NCBI RefSeq assembly: GCF_023516595.1
Contig: NZ_JAMGBG010000137.1
Span: forward strand, 1-64,000
Source of the DNA: Streptomyces neyagawaensis
GTDB taxonomy: Bacteria; Actinomycetota; Actinomycetes; Streptomycetales; Streptomycetaceae
Direction of reading: 5' to 3'
Length of the DNA: 64,000 nt
Below, one piece after another: positions 1-10,661 of the stretch. The translations under genes were made by a program, and so were the position numbers. A model generated the notes under the pieces. It was not told the origin of the DNA. It saw only the letters and a program-made list of their open reading frames with translations, and ran no database searches. How positions within the stretch are numbered: position 1 is the stretch's first letter; every line of letters starts with the position of its first letter.

Positions 1-138
1 GGCGGGCCCGAGGGACGGGCGGCGGTGGGCCCGAGTGGCGGGCGGCTGCCCCCCCCGGGGTCGGGATCGCCGCCGGCCCGCGACCGGGCGGGGGTTGTCC
101 GTGGCGTCAGGGCCTCGCCCTCGGGTTGTGGCAGGGCA

Positions 139-161
139 TTGTCAGTGGTGTAGGGCAGCAT
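139..161 (+). promoter_or_regulatory. PafBC-type (RecA-independent) DNA-damage promoter of dinB
   Basis: TTGTCAGTG lies at 139-147 and, after exactly 8 bases, CAGCAT lies at 156-161 as a -10-like hexamer. The known RecA-NDp/PafBC motif is TTGTCRGTG-N8-TANNNT; the first -10 base departs from it here. A start site 7-8 bases past the -10 falls on the GTG of dinB, so the transcript is probably leaderless. Two better copies occur at 34821 and 35705. Confidence 0.72.
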
Positions 162-168
162 CGGAGAT

Positions 169-1593
169 GTGAGAACCGCGCCCACGATCCTGCATCTCGA
201 CATGGATGCCTTCTACGCCTCGGTGGAGCAGGCGTCCAAGCCGAGTCTGCGCGGGAGGGCCGTCATCGTGGGCGGGATCGGCCCCCGCGGTGTGGTCGCC
301 ACCGCCTCCTACGAAGCGAGGGTCTTCGGGGTGCACTCGGCGATGCCGACGGCGCAGGCCCGTCGTCTCGCGCCCAACGCCGCGTACCTCACGCCCCGCT
401 TCACGTTCTACCGGGCGATCAGCCAGCAGGTCATGGGGCTGCTGCACGGCCTGTCGCCCCTGGTGGAGCCACTGAGCCTGGATGAGGCCTTCGTGGACCT
501 GGAGGCCGGGGGAGTGGCCTGGGACGAGGCCTCGGCGCGTGGGACGGGCGTGCGGCTGCGTCAGGAGATACGGGAAGTGACCGGGCTGACCGGGTCAGTG
601 GGGCTCGCCGCGTCCAAGATGCTCGCGAAGATCGCCTCCGAGCAGGCCAAGCCGGACGGCCTGGTGCTCATCGAGCCCGGCACCGAGCGGGCACTCCTCG
701 GGCCGATGTCCGTGCGGATCCTCCCCGGAGTCGGGCCGGCCACCGGGGACCATCTGCGGCGCGCGGGGATCACCACCGTCGAGGAGATTGTGGAGGCCGG
801 CGAGGACGAGGTCGTACGGCTGCTGGGGAAGGCCCACGGGCACGGCCTGTACGCGATGGCGCTGGCGCGCGACGACCGGGCCGTGGTCGCCGAGCGGGAC
901 GCCAAGTCCGTGTCCGTGGAGGACACCTATGACGTGGACATCCACGACCGGGTGCGGGTCCGGCTGGAGGTGCAGCGGCTCGCCGACCGGTGTGTGCGGC
1001 GGCTCAGGGGGGCCGGTCTGTCGGGGCGGACGATCGTGCTGAAGGTACGGCGGTACGACTTCTCGACGCTGACCCGGTCCGAGACGCTGCGGGGGCCTAC
1101 GGACGACCCCTCCGTGGTGCGGGAGGCCGCGGCTCGGCTGCTGGAGGCCGTCGACACCACCGGTGGGGTGCGGCTGCTGGGGGTCGGGGTCAGCGGGCTC
1201 GCCGACTACACGCAGGAGGACCTGTTCGCCCAGGCCGCGGGGGAGCCGGAGCTTCCGGAGGAGGAGACGGTGGAGGAGGCCGTCGCGGAGGAGAGTGCTG
1301 GGCATGCCGTCGAGCGTCGGTGGTCGGCCGGGCACGACGTACGGCACCGCGAGTACGGGCACGGCTGGGTGCAGGGGAGCGGGCTCGGGCGGGTCACCGT
1401 GCGGTTCGAGACGCCCGAGGACAAGGAGCCGGGGCGGGTGCGGACGTTCCGGACGGACGACCCGGATCTTGAGGCGGTGGATCCGCTGCCGCTGGTGCCG
1501 GGCGGGCCGGCGCGACCGTCGGAGGCGGTGCCCGTGCCGGGGCCGGGATCGGAGCACGGGGGAGGGGCGGGGAGGGTGTCGGCGTCAGGATGA
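169..1593 (+). CDS. dinB: DNA polymerase IV (Y-family translesion polymerase)
   Basis: Error-prone Y-family DNA polymerase that extends primers across damaged template. The catalytic palm begins at once with LDMDAFYASVE (residues 10-20), holding the metal-binding Asp11. The second acidic pair is in SLDEAFVD (Asp105, Glu106). Helix-hairpin-helix thumb residues follow (ILPGVGPAT), then the little-finger domain to about residue 350. The last 120 residues are an acidic, low-complexity tail, making the protein (474 aa) longer than E. coli DinB (351 aa); no clear beta-clamp motif stands out in it. The GTG start is preferred because it opens directly on the family N terminus and lies where the PafBC-type promoter predicts the transcript to begin. 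There is no usable ribosome binding site, consistent with leaderless translation. Monocistronic. Confidence 0.96.
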   Translation: MRTAPTILHLDMDAFYASVEQASKPSLRGRAVIVGGIGPRGVVATASYEARVFGVHSAMPTAQARRLAPNAAYLTPRFTFYRAISQQVMGLLHGLSPLVEPLSLDEAFVDLEAGGVAWDEASARGTGVRLRQEIREVTGLTGSVGLAASKMLAKIASEQAKPDGLVLIEPGTERALLGPMSVRILPGVGPATGDHLRRAGITTVEEIVEAGEDEVVRLLGKAHGHGLYAMALARDDRAVVAERDAKSVSVEDTYDVDIHDRVRVRLEVQRLADRCVRRLRGAGLSGRTIVLKVRRYDFSTLTRSETLRGPTDDPSVVREAAARLLEAVDTTGGVRLLGVGVSGLADYTQEDLFAQAAGEPELPEEETVEEAVAEESAGHAVERRWSAGHDVRHREYGHGWVQGSGLGRVTVRFETPEDKEPGRVRTFRTDDPDLEAVDPLPLVPGGPARPSEAVPVPGPGSEHGGGAGRVSASG

Positions 1594-1663
1594 GGGGGTG
1601 TCGGCTGAAGGGGCTGGTGTCGCGGGCGGCTTCGGGCTGGGGTGGGGTGAGGCCGGAGCGGAG

Positions 1664-2032
1664 TCAGGGGTCTTCCTGGCTTGCCACGTTGCCGAAGTCG
1701 TGGTCCAGCGGGGGCGGCGGGGCTATGTCCAGGCCGTAGTGGTGGTAGAGCTGGAGTTCCTGTTCGGGGGAGAGGTGGCGGCCGACACCGAAGTCGGGGG
1801 CGTCCTTGATGAGGGCGCGGTCGAAGGGGACGCGGAGGGTGCCCTCGACGAGTTCGCTGGGCTCGAGGGGGATGAAGGCGTCACGGCCGAAGAGGCCCAT
1901 GCGTATCGCGGCCCACTCGGGGACGCCGGTCGCGTCGTCGAGGTAGACCTCGTCCACGGTGCCGATCTTGGTGCCCTTGCGGTCGAACGCCTTGCGGCCG
2001 ATCAGATTACGCGGATCGATGTCGGTCTGCAC
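1664..2032 (-). CDS. PRC-barrel domain protein
   Basis: Small 122-residue protein with one PRC-barrel-like domain: IGRKAFDRKGTKIGTVDEVYLDD near the N terminus, then a beta-rich stretch with FIPLEPSEL. PRC barrels occur in RimM, photosynthetic reaction centre H subunits and many small actinobacterial proteins of unknown role. The C-terminal part (LSPEQELQLYHHYGLD) is typical of Streptomyces members, some of which are stress-related. GTG start with GGAGGG upstream. It is divergent from gcvP and shares the 2033-2164 intergenic region. The exact function cannot be read from sequence. Confidence 0.85.
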   Translation of the reverse strand: MQTDIDPRNLIGRKAFDRKGTKIGTVDEVYLDDATGVPEWAAIRMGLFGRDAFIPLEPSELVEGTLRVPFDRALIKDAPDFGVGRHLSPEQELQLYHHYGLDIAPPPPLDHDFGNVASQEDP

Positions 2033-2164
2033 GGGCCCTCCAAGTGGTCTCCATGGGGGTTTGCAAATCCTTCCTCACCACTACGAAAAGGCACAACCGG
2101 GACGGCGGCCACTCGAAGGCGCGTGCGTTGACCGCGCTGATACGCTGGCATCGGCTGTTGAACC

Positions 2165-2362
2165 CGTGCGGGAGAGTCCTCCGGACACCATCCGGAGGCG
2201 CCGAAGGAGCAAATCCTCCCCGGAATCTCTCAGGCTCACGTACCGCACGGACGAGGTCACTCTGGAAAGCAGAGCGGGTGTCGACGGTTTCCGCTCTCAC
2301 CGACGGTGAAAGCCGGCCCGTACCCGGGCCGGTGAAGCTCTCAGGTCGAGATGACAGAGGGG
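2165..2362 (+). promoter_or_regulatory. Tandem glycine riboswitch upstream of gcvP
   Basis: Two consecutive glycine aptamers. Aptamer 1 (about 2165-2280) has the opening GGAGAG, the core GCCGAAGGAGCAA, CTCTCAGG, and the closing CTCTGGAAAGCAGAG. Aptamer 2 (about 2290-2362) has CTCACCGACGGTGAAAGCC, then GAAGCTCTCAGGTC and ATGACAGAGGGGGA. This is the classic two-aptamer arrangement. The start codon of gcvP is 65 bases past the second aptamer. Known riboswitches of this class switch on glycine cleavage genes when glycine is in excess; the direction of control here is inferred from that. A candidate -10 (TACGCT, 2141-2146) lies just upstream. Confidence 0.95.
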
Positions 2363-2426
2363 GAGGCCGTCGGGCACCCATGCCGTGGTGCCCTCGAAGG
2401 TCGTGTCAGACCAGGAGGCCTCCGCA

Positions 2427-5312
<2,886 letters not shown>

Positions 5313-5331
5313 TCGCCCGCGGATACGCGTC

Positions 5332-5367
5332 GGGGCCGGTTCGGAGAGTGCTTCTCCGGCCGGCCCC
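5332..5367 (+). terminator. Terminator after gcvP
   Basis: Outer stem GGGGCCGG (5332-5339) pairs with CCGGCCCC (5360-5367), and an inner CGGAGA/TCTCCG stem closes the loop. Pyrimidine-rich TCTTCG follows. It starts 19 bases after the gcvP stop codon. Confidence 0.7.
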
Positions 5368-5429
5368 TCTTCGTGTCCGGGCGGGCGTCCGCCTGCGGGA
5401 ACGCTCGCCCTGTGCGCACCTCTCGCGGC

Positions 5430-5636
5430 TCAGGCCGCCGTCATCACCGTGCCACTGCCGAGCGGGCGGTGCGGGGCGATGATCTGGCCGTCGGGAAGGA
5501 GCTCACCGGTGTCCTCGAAGAGCAGAACGCCGTTGCAGAGCAGGCTCCATCCCTGCTCCGGGTGGTGCGCCACGAGACGGGCGCCCTCCCGGTCGGCGGA
5601 TTCGGCGGTCGGGCACGGTGGCTGGTGCTGGCACAT
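5430..5636 (-). CDS. DUF5999 family protein
   Basis: 68-residue protein beginning MCQHQPPCPTAESADREGAR, a highly conserved Streptomyces family (DUF5999) of unknown function. Cysteines sit at positions 2, 8 and 34, with His4 nearby, so a metal site is possible but unproven. The conserved core continues HHPEQGWSLLCNGVLLFEDTG and ends with a polar tail. The ATG at 5636 is chosen because the family begins there; an in-frame ATG at 5714 would add 26 unconserved residues. Transcription probably starts in the A/T-rich stretch near 5735. It converges on gcvP with a terminator between them. Confidence 0.85.
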   Translation of the reverse strand: MCQHQPPCPTAESADREGARLVAHHPEQGWSLLCNGVLLFEDTGELLPDGQIIAPHRPLGSGTVMTAA

Positions 5637-6038
5637 GGTTGTGGGGATCTTTCGCTCTGTCGTGAGTGGTGAGATGGCTGTCGTGTCTGTATCGCGGCGT
5701 GAAGCCTCGCTCATGGCCGCCCCCCGTTGTGATAATTCGGTCCGGTCCCAGTGTTGCCCCACGGGCGTCAATCCGCAGGCATTTCGCAGCACGGCTTTCT
5801 CACAGGTTGATGACGCATCCTCCCCGCGCACGGTTCATCGCAACGCCCCTGTCCGTTCGGGTGGTTCGCCATGGTCGGATGGGGCTAGTCCGACGTGGGA
5901 CGCGGACTATGAATGGCTCGTACGAGCGTATTGCCGCGCGTAAGAGCGGAATGCCGCGCTGATGACAATGGCGTACCCCGCCGCCCGGATATCGGCGGCG
6001 GGGTACGCGACGGTGCGAATGAGGTGGCGGCCCTCGGT
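5637..6038. other. Non-coding gap upstream of the DUF5999 gene
   Basis: No gene is supported here: open frames lack coding-like third positions and ribosome sites. It holds the DUF5999 promoter region (relatively A/T-rich around 5720-5745) and the hairpin at 5971-6008. Confidence 0.6.
5971..6008 (-). terminator. Strong hairpin terminator downstream of the 6039-6623 gene
   Basis: A perfect 15-bp inverted repeat, GCGTACCCCGCCGCC (5971-5985) with its complement at 5994-6008, encloses an 8-base loop. It lies 30 bases past the stop codon of the minus-strand gene. There is no clear T run, as is common for Streptomyces terminators. Confidence 0.75.
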
Positions 6039-6623
6039 TCAGGCGGGCGATCCCATGAGGGGTGCGGGGGTGAGGCGGGTGGTCAGGACCGGCAGGAGGT
6101 CGGCGACCCGGTGCGGACGGTGGGCCGCGATCCCGGGTGGTGCGGGCGCCAGCGGGACGAGGAGGTCGGTCGGTGCCGGGACGCCGGTGGCGCCGTCGGC
6201 GGTGGTGTCCGCGTGCAGCCAGAGGGTGAGCATGTACAGCTCGGGCACGGAGAGCAGGCGGGGCTGGTAGGGCTGTTGCATGAGGTCGGCCTGGCGCAGG
6301 GCGAGTTCGGTGGACGCGAGGTACGGCCCCTCGAAGAAGTGCGAGAAGGCCCAGCCGTCCGGGGTGAGGCGGGTCTCGGCGGCGGCCAGGGCGCGGTCGC
6401 CGGAGCGGATCAGGAAGCGCCAGCCCGCGAGCCGTGTGCGGCCGGCGCCCTCGGGGGTGATCCGGGCGAGCACGTGGACGGGCAGCGGGAGCTCGGGTGC
6501 GGCGGGACCTTGGGCGCTTCGCAGGGAGGGAGTTCGGGCCTCGCTGACGGCGGTGGGAGATCCGAGTGCCGTGAGGACGGTGCGCAGGGCGGGCGCGGGA
6601 GCCGGGGGGACAAGCAGCGGCAT
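6039..6623 (-). CDS. Hypothetical protein, conserved Streptomyces type
   Basis: 194-residue soluble protein without a recognised domain. The N terminus is Pro/Ala-rich (MPLLVPPAPAPALRTVLTAL). A better structured centre follows (VHVLARITPEGAGRTRLAGWRFLIRSG) with aromatic segments around WAFSHFFEGPYLAST and ELYMLTLWLHAD. No signal peptide or membrane helix is visible. Codon use is normal for the region. The ATG at 6623 is the first start after the promoter-like gap. No neighbour shares its strand closely, so context gives no functional hint. Confidence 0.75.
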   Translation of the reverse strand: MPLLVPPAPAPALRTVLTALGSPTAVSEARTPSLRSAQGPAAPELPLPVHVLARITPEGAGRTRLAGWRFLIRSGDRALAAAETRLTPDGWAFSHFFEGPYLASTELALRQADLMQQPYQPRLLSVPELYMLTLWLHADTTADGATGVPAPTDLLVPLAPAPPGIAAHRPHRVADLLPVLTTRLTPAPLMGSPA

Positions 6624-7190
6624 GGTGGGTCGCCTCTCATTCGACAGGCACGGTGGCGCGAGGGCGGGGGCGGACGGCGCTGTCAGCTCTCGGGGATCGG
6701 AGAGACGGGTGCCCGGGGTCCGGTGCGTGGGTTGGGGGTCCGCCGTGCGAGCTCCGACGACAGGACCGAGGACCGCGAGAGCCGACTCTCAGCCTCGTTT
6801 GCGGAGTTTATACGACGCGTGTTCAAGGAGTGTTTCGTCTAGCCGTCTTCGATATGAAGAGCAAGGCGGTATCCGGTCGCTGAATCGCGGGAATCATCCC
6901 GATTTTCTCTTGGGAGCGAGAGGATGACCTCGGATTACCGTCGCGTAACGGTAGGCCGGTTCTCATCGGCGCTTTTCACGAATCTCCCGGCATGGAAAGC
7001 GCGTGCTCTTTCGTGCCCCGTGAATGTGCCAGAAGCACGTCGCGTCCATTACGTGGAGGGTGACCGCGCTCAGCCTAGCGGGCGCAGGTCTCCCGCGGGA
7101 CGTTATCGGCGGCTCTGCCTGGGCATCATCATCCGTGAACCGCAGTCGTGGCCGGCTCATCGGCCTGCCCATCCGAGGAGGGACACTTCG
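6624..7190. other. Long A/T-richer non-coding region before the GCS2 gene
   Basis: 567 bases with no supported gene and clearly lower GC than the surroundings (around 6780-7060). Signals seen: hairpin CGGGA-4-TCCCG at 6888-6901 followed by ATTTTCTCTT, resembling an intrinsic terminator or attenuator, and the inverted repeat TACCGT (6936-6941) with ACGGTA (6948-6953). A frame opening at 6924 runs into the downstream gene, but its third positions are not coding-like. Confidence 0.55.
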
Positions 7191-8708
7191 ATGGGGGAGA
7201 AGGTCGTGGCGGGGTCGTTCGGCCTGTCCGACCGTCAGCTCTACCGTGACAAACTGCGGCAGTGTCTGGCGGGACTGGAGCGCCTGTTGGAGGAGAAGCG
7301 GTTCGATCGCCCCAAGAACCTGATGGGTGTGGAGATCGAGCTGAACCTCGTCGGGGCGGACGGTCTGCCGAGAATGATGAATGCGCAAGTACTCGAACGG
7401 ATTGCGAGCCGAGATTTCCAAACAGAACTCGCCATGTTCAATCTGGAAGTCAACATCGCTCCACACCGGCTGGGCGGCCGGGTATTCGACCAGCTTTCCG
7501 AGGAGCTGCGTACGTCCCTGGCGTATGCCGACCGGAAGGCCGGGGAGGTGGATGCCGGCATCGTGATGATCGGTATTCTGCCGACGCTCGGCCGGGACGA
7601 TCTGGTCTCGTCCAATCTCTCCGAGGGCGACCGCTACACCTTGCTCAACGATCAGATCGTCGCCGCGCGGGGCGAGGACTTCACGCTCGACATCGAGGGT
7701 GTGGAACGGCTCGTGTGCACCTCGAAGTCCATCGCGCCGGAGGCCGCCTGCACCTCCGTGCAGTTGCACCTCCAGGTCACCCCCGAGCGCTTCGCGGACG
7801 TGTGGAACGCGGCCCAGGCGATCACGGCGGCGCAGGTCGCCATCGGCGCCAATGCGCCGTTCCTGTTCGGGCACGAGCTGTGGCGTGAGTCGCGGCCGCC
7901 GCTGTTCCAGCAGTCCACGGACACCAGGCCGCCGGAGCTCCAGGCCCAGGGGGTACGGCCGCGCACCTGGTTCGGGGAGCGGTGGATCTCCTCGGCGTAC
8001 GACCTCTTCGAGGAGAACCTGCGTTTCTTCCCGGCGTTGCTGCCCATCTGCGACGACGAGGATCCGCTCGGCGTCCTCGACGCGGGCGGCGTGCCGAAGC
8101 TCGCGGAGCTGACCCTGCACAACGGCACGGTCTACCGCTGGAACCGGCCGGTGTACGGCATCGCCGACGGGGTCCCGCATCTGCGGGTCGAGAACCGGGT
8201 GCTGCCCGCCGGTCCCACCATCACCGACGTGATCGCCAACGCGGCGTTCTACTACGGGGTCGTACGCGCTCTCGCCGAGGAGTCGCGGCCCGTGTGGACG
8301 CGGATGCCGTTCGAGACCGCGGCCGCGAACTTCGACGAGGCGTGCCGGCACGGCATCGACGCGCGGTTGCAGTGGCCGCGCCGGGGCCGGTACGGCGGGG
8401 TGGGTCCGGTGGACGCCGTGAACCTCGTACGGGAGGAGTTGCTGCCGCTCGCCGAGGCTGGGCTGGACGCGTGGGGTGTCGAGCCGGTCGACCGGGACTT
8501 CTATCTCGGGGTGATCGAGGAGCGCTGTCGGCGGCGGGTCAACGGGGCGTCCTGGCAGGTCGAAACGTTCCACCAGGCGCTGGACAAGGGCCTCGGACGA
8601 GACGCGGCGCTGGCTGCCACCACACGGAGGTACTGCGAGCTGATGCACGCCGGGGAGCCGGTCCACACGTGGCCGGTGGGGTTGCCGGAGCCGGTGCCGA
8701 CGGGCTGA
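7191..8708 (+). CDS. Glutamate-cysteine ligase family protein (GCS2)
   Basis: ATP-dependent carboxylate-amine ligase of the GCS2 family, which couples an acidic amino acid such as glutamate to an amine such as cysteine. The signature GVEIELNLV is at residues 46-54, followed by FNLEVNIAPHRLGG, which matches the substrate/metal-binding strands of the fold. Length 505 aa is normal for the long actinobacterial form. Actinobacteria use mycothiol and ergothioneine rather than glutathione, so the real product is uncertain. The ATG at 7191 is set by GAGGAGG 10 bases upstream. Codons between about 7370 and 7500 are unusually A/T-rich for this genome (ATT, AAT, CAA, ACA, GAA). Confidence 0.88.
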   Translation: MGEKVVAGSFGLSDRQLYRDKLRQCLAGLERLLEEKRFDRPKNLMGVEIELNLVGADGLPRMMNAQVLERIASRDFQTELAMFNLEVNIAPHRLGGRVFDQLSEELRTSLAYADRKAGEVDAGIVMIGILPTLGRDDLVSSNLSEGDRYTLLNDQIVAARGEDFTLDIEGVERLVCTSKSIAPEAACTSVQLHLQVTPERFADVWNAAQAITAAQVAIGANAPFLFGHELWRESRPPLFQQSTDTRPPELQAQGVRPRTWFGERWISSAYDLFEENLRFFPALLPICDDEDPLGVLDAGGVPKLAELTLHNGTVYRWNRPVYGIADGVPHLRVENRVLPAGPTITDVIANAAFYYGVVRALAEESRPVWTRMPFETAAANFDEACRHGIDARLQWPRRGRYGGVGPVDAVNLVREELLPLAEAGLDAWGVEPVDRDFYLGVIEERCRRRVNGASWQVETFHQALDKGLGRDAALAATTRRYCELMHAGEPVHTWPVGLPEPVPTG

Positions 8709-8709
8709 G

Positions 8710-8732
8710 GAGCCGGGCCTCGCTTCCGGCTC
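8710..8732 (+). terminator. Short hairpin after the GCS2 gene
   Basis: GAGCCGG (8710-8716) pairs with CCGGCTC (8726-8732) around a 9-base loop, one base after the stop codon. It is a modest stem without a T run. Confidence 0.45.
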
Positions 8733-8818
8733 CGCCGGTGTGCCGAGCCCTGAACGTACGCCCCTGGAAAGATCCGTGGCGCCGCAGGCGATGATGGTCC
8801 TCCGGTGGGAACGGACCA

Positions 8819-9631
8819 GTGGAGGCGTGGGTGCAGGGGCAGGCGGAGTCGGTGGACGGTGCGTTGCCGCGGGAGCGGCCGACCCGGCGGATACTCAGGG
8901 ACGAGACCCTGCTCGTGCTGGGCCTCTCGCTCGGCGCGAGCGGGGTGTCCGCGCTGATCAGCTTCATCGGTTCGGTCACCAAGCCGGGCGGGCTGAAGGA
9001 CCAGGCGGCCACCATGAACGCCTCGGCGGCGCCCGGCCGCCCATGGCTCGACCTCGCGTGGCAGCTGTTCGGGATCACGACCGCCCTGGTTCCGGTGGCG
9101 TTGGTCGCGCACCTGCTGATGCGGGAGGGCGCGGGGCTGCGGACGCTCGGGTTCGACCGTACGAAGCCGTGGTTCGACCTCGCCCGGGGTGCGGCGATCG
9201 CCGCGGTGATCGGCAGCACGGGTATCGCCTTCTATCTGGCGGCCCGAGGCCTCGGCTTCAACCTCACCGTGGTGCCGGAGGCGCTGCCCGAGGTCTGGTG
9301 GAAGTACCCGGTGCTGATCCTCTCCGCGATCCAGAACGCGGTCCTCGAAGAGGTGATCGTGGTCGGGTATCTGCTGCGCCGACTCCAGCAACTGGGCTGG
9401 TCCCCGGGAGGCGCGCTGGCCGCCAGCTCGGTGCTGCGCGGCTCGTACCACCTCTACCAGGGCATCGGCGGGTTCGTCGGCAACATGGTGATGGGCGTGG
9501 TGTTCGTCTACCTGTACCGGCGGTGGGGTCGGGTCGGCCCGCTGGTCGTCGCGCACTCGCTGCTCGACATCGGGGCGTTCGTCGGATACGGGCTGCTCGC
9601 CGGCAAGGTGGGGTGGCTGCCGACGCCTTGA
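8819..9631 (+). CDS. CPBP family intramembrane metalloprotease (CAAX/Abi type)
   Basis: Polytopic membrane protein, 270 aa, with about seven hydrophobic segments starting near residue 31. The CPBP motifs appear in order: EE pair in AVLEEVIVVGYLLRRL, then YHLYQGIGGFVGN, and VVAHSLLDIG near the C terminus. These place the Glu-Glu and His residues that bind the catalytic metal in this family. The usual arginine after EE (EExxxR) is valine here, a form I associate with actinobacterial members. The substrate is unknown; relatives process prenylated proteins or act in bacteriocin self-immunity. GTG start at 8819. It converges with phzF-like gene 9763 across a bidirectional terminator. Confidence 0.9.
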   Translation: MEAWVQGQAESVDGALPRERPTRRILRDETLLVLGLSLGASGVSALISFIGSVTKPGGLKDQAATMNASAAPGRPWLDLAWQLFGITTALVPVALVAHLLMREGAGLRTLGFDRTKPWFDLARGAAIAAVIGSTGIAFYLAARGLGFNLTVVPEALPEVWWKYPVLILSAIQNAVLEEVIVVGYLLRRLQQLGWSPGGALAASSVLRGSYHLYQGIGGFVGNMVMGVVFVYLYRRWGRVGPLVVAHSLLDIGAFVGYGLLAGKVGWLPTP

Positions 9632-9665
9632 CGGGGCGAGGGCGCCGTCACCAGCTCGCGCGGGT

Positions 9666-9695
9666 AGGGGCGTACGGCTGATTGCGTACGCCCCT
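9666..9695. terminator. Bidirectional terminator between convergent genes
   Basis: AGGGGCGTACG (9666-9676) and its exact complement (9685-9695) form an 11-bp stem with an 8-base loop. It lies between the CPBP gene ending at 9631 and the minus-strand gene ending at 9763. Confidence 0.75.
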
Positions 9696-9762
9696 GTGGT
9701 GTTCTTACGCGCCTGGGGTGGTCGTGGGCCCCTGCGGTGTTCGTGCGCCCCGTGGTGCGTCG

Positions 9763-10572
9763 TCAGGCCAGCAGTTCGCCGTCGATCACCGTGATCGCTC
9801 GGCCGATCAGGAGGGTGCGGTCGCCGCGGAGCTCCGTGCGGACGTGGCCCGAGCGGGCGGAGGCCTGGAGGCCGGTGAGGGCGGGGCTGCCGAGGCGCTC
9901 GGACCAGAACGGGGCGAGAGCGGTGTGGGCGCTGCCGGTGACCGGGTCCTCGTCGATGCCGACGTTGGGGAAGAAGCAGCGCGAGACGTAGTCGTGGCCG
10001 GCGGAGGGGTCCTCGGCGCGGGCGGTGGCGATGACGCCGCGCCGGGAGTGGCGGCCGAGGGCCCGGAGGTCGGGGGCGAGACCGCGGACCGTCTTCTCGT
10101 CGGCCAGCTCCACCAGCAGGTCTCCGACCTGGGGGCCGGTGTCGAGCACGGTGAGCGGTTCGGCGCCCAGAGCCTCGGCGAGGCCGTCCGGGGCGGTGAC
10201 CGGGGTGAGGGGCGCGGTCGGGAAGTCGAGTGTGAGGGAGCCGTCCGGCCGGGGTGTCGCGGTGAGGACGCCGCTGCGGGTGGCGAACCGTACCGGGCCT
10301 TCGTGCGAGCCTGTGGATGCCAGCACGTGCGCGGTGGCCAGCGTGGCATGGCCGCACATGTCCACCTCCGTGACGGGTGTGAACCAGCGCAGCGCCCAGT
10401 CCGCCTCGCCGCCCTCGGGGAGCGGGTGCGCGAAGGCGGTCTCGGCGTGGTTGACCTCGCGGGCGACGTTCTGGAGCCAGGCGTCGTCGGGGAAGAAGTC
10501 GAGGAGGAGGACTCCGGCCGGGTTGCCGTGGAAGGGGCGGTCGGTGAAGGCGTCGACGATACGAATACGCAT
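9763..10572 (-). CDS. PhzF family isomerase/epimerase-fold protein
   Basis: 269-residue PhzF-fold enzyme with the two-domain diaminopimelate-epimerase-like architecture. The N terminus carries VDAFTDRPFHGNPAGV, the catalytic glutamate is in NHAETAF (Glu44), and MCGHATLATAHVL marks the binding loop. The C-terminal domain has EDPVTGSAHTALAP. All hallmark residues are present, so it should be active. PhzF isomerises dihydro-hydroxyanthranilate in phenazine producers, but no other phenazine gene is nearby and most homologues have unknown substrates. ATG start at 10572; the next gene upstream starts about a kilobase away. Confidence 0.93.
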   Translation of the reverse strand: MRIRIVDAFTDRPFHGNPAGVLLLDFFPDDAWLQNVAREVNHAETAFAHPLPEGGEADWALRWFTPVTEVDMCGHATLATAHVLASTGSHEGPVRFATRSGVLTATPRPDGSLTLDFPTAPLTPVTAPDGLAEALGAEPLTVLDTGPQVGDLLVELADEKTVRGLAPDLRALGRHSRRGVIATARAEDPSAGHDYVSRCFFPNVGIDEDPVTGSAHTALAPFWSERLGSPALTGLQASARSGHVRTELRGDRTLLIGRAITVIDGELLA

Positions 10573-10661
10573 GGGACGACGCTAGAGGGCCGGTGGAGGC
10601 GCGGGCCAAGGCCAATCCACGGGCACTGGACCGATCACTGGATCCGACGATCGGAGCGCTC

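Noticed and set aside
1..138. Gene or regulatory element at the left edge
   Set aside because: Only G/C-rich sequence with short G and C runs; no start, ribosome site or conserved motif before the dinB promoter.
6924..7190. N-terminal extension of the GCS2 protein from an ATG preceded by GAGAGG
   Set aside because: The extension has no coding-like third-position bias and no family similarity, whereas ATG 7191 has a better ribosome site and matches the family start.
9763..10572. Part of a phenazine biosynthesis cluster
   Set aside because: No other phz gene is near; isolated PhzF-fold proteins are common and have other or unknown substrates.
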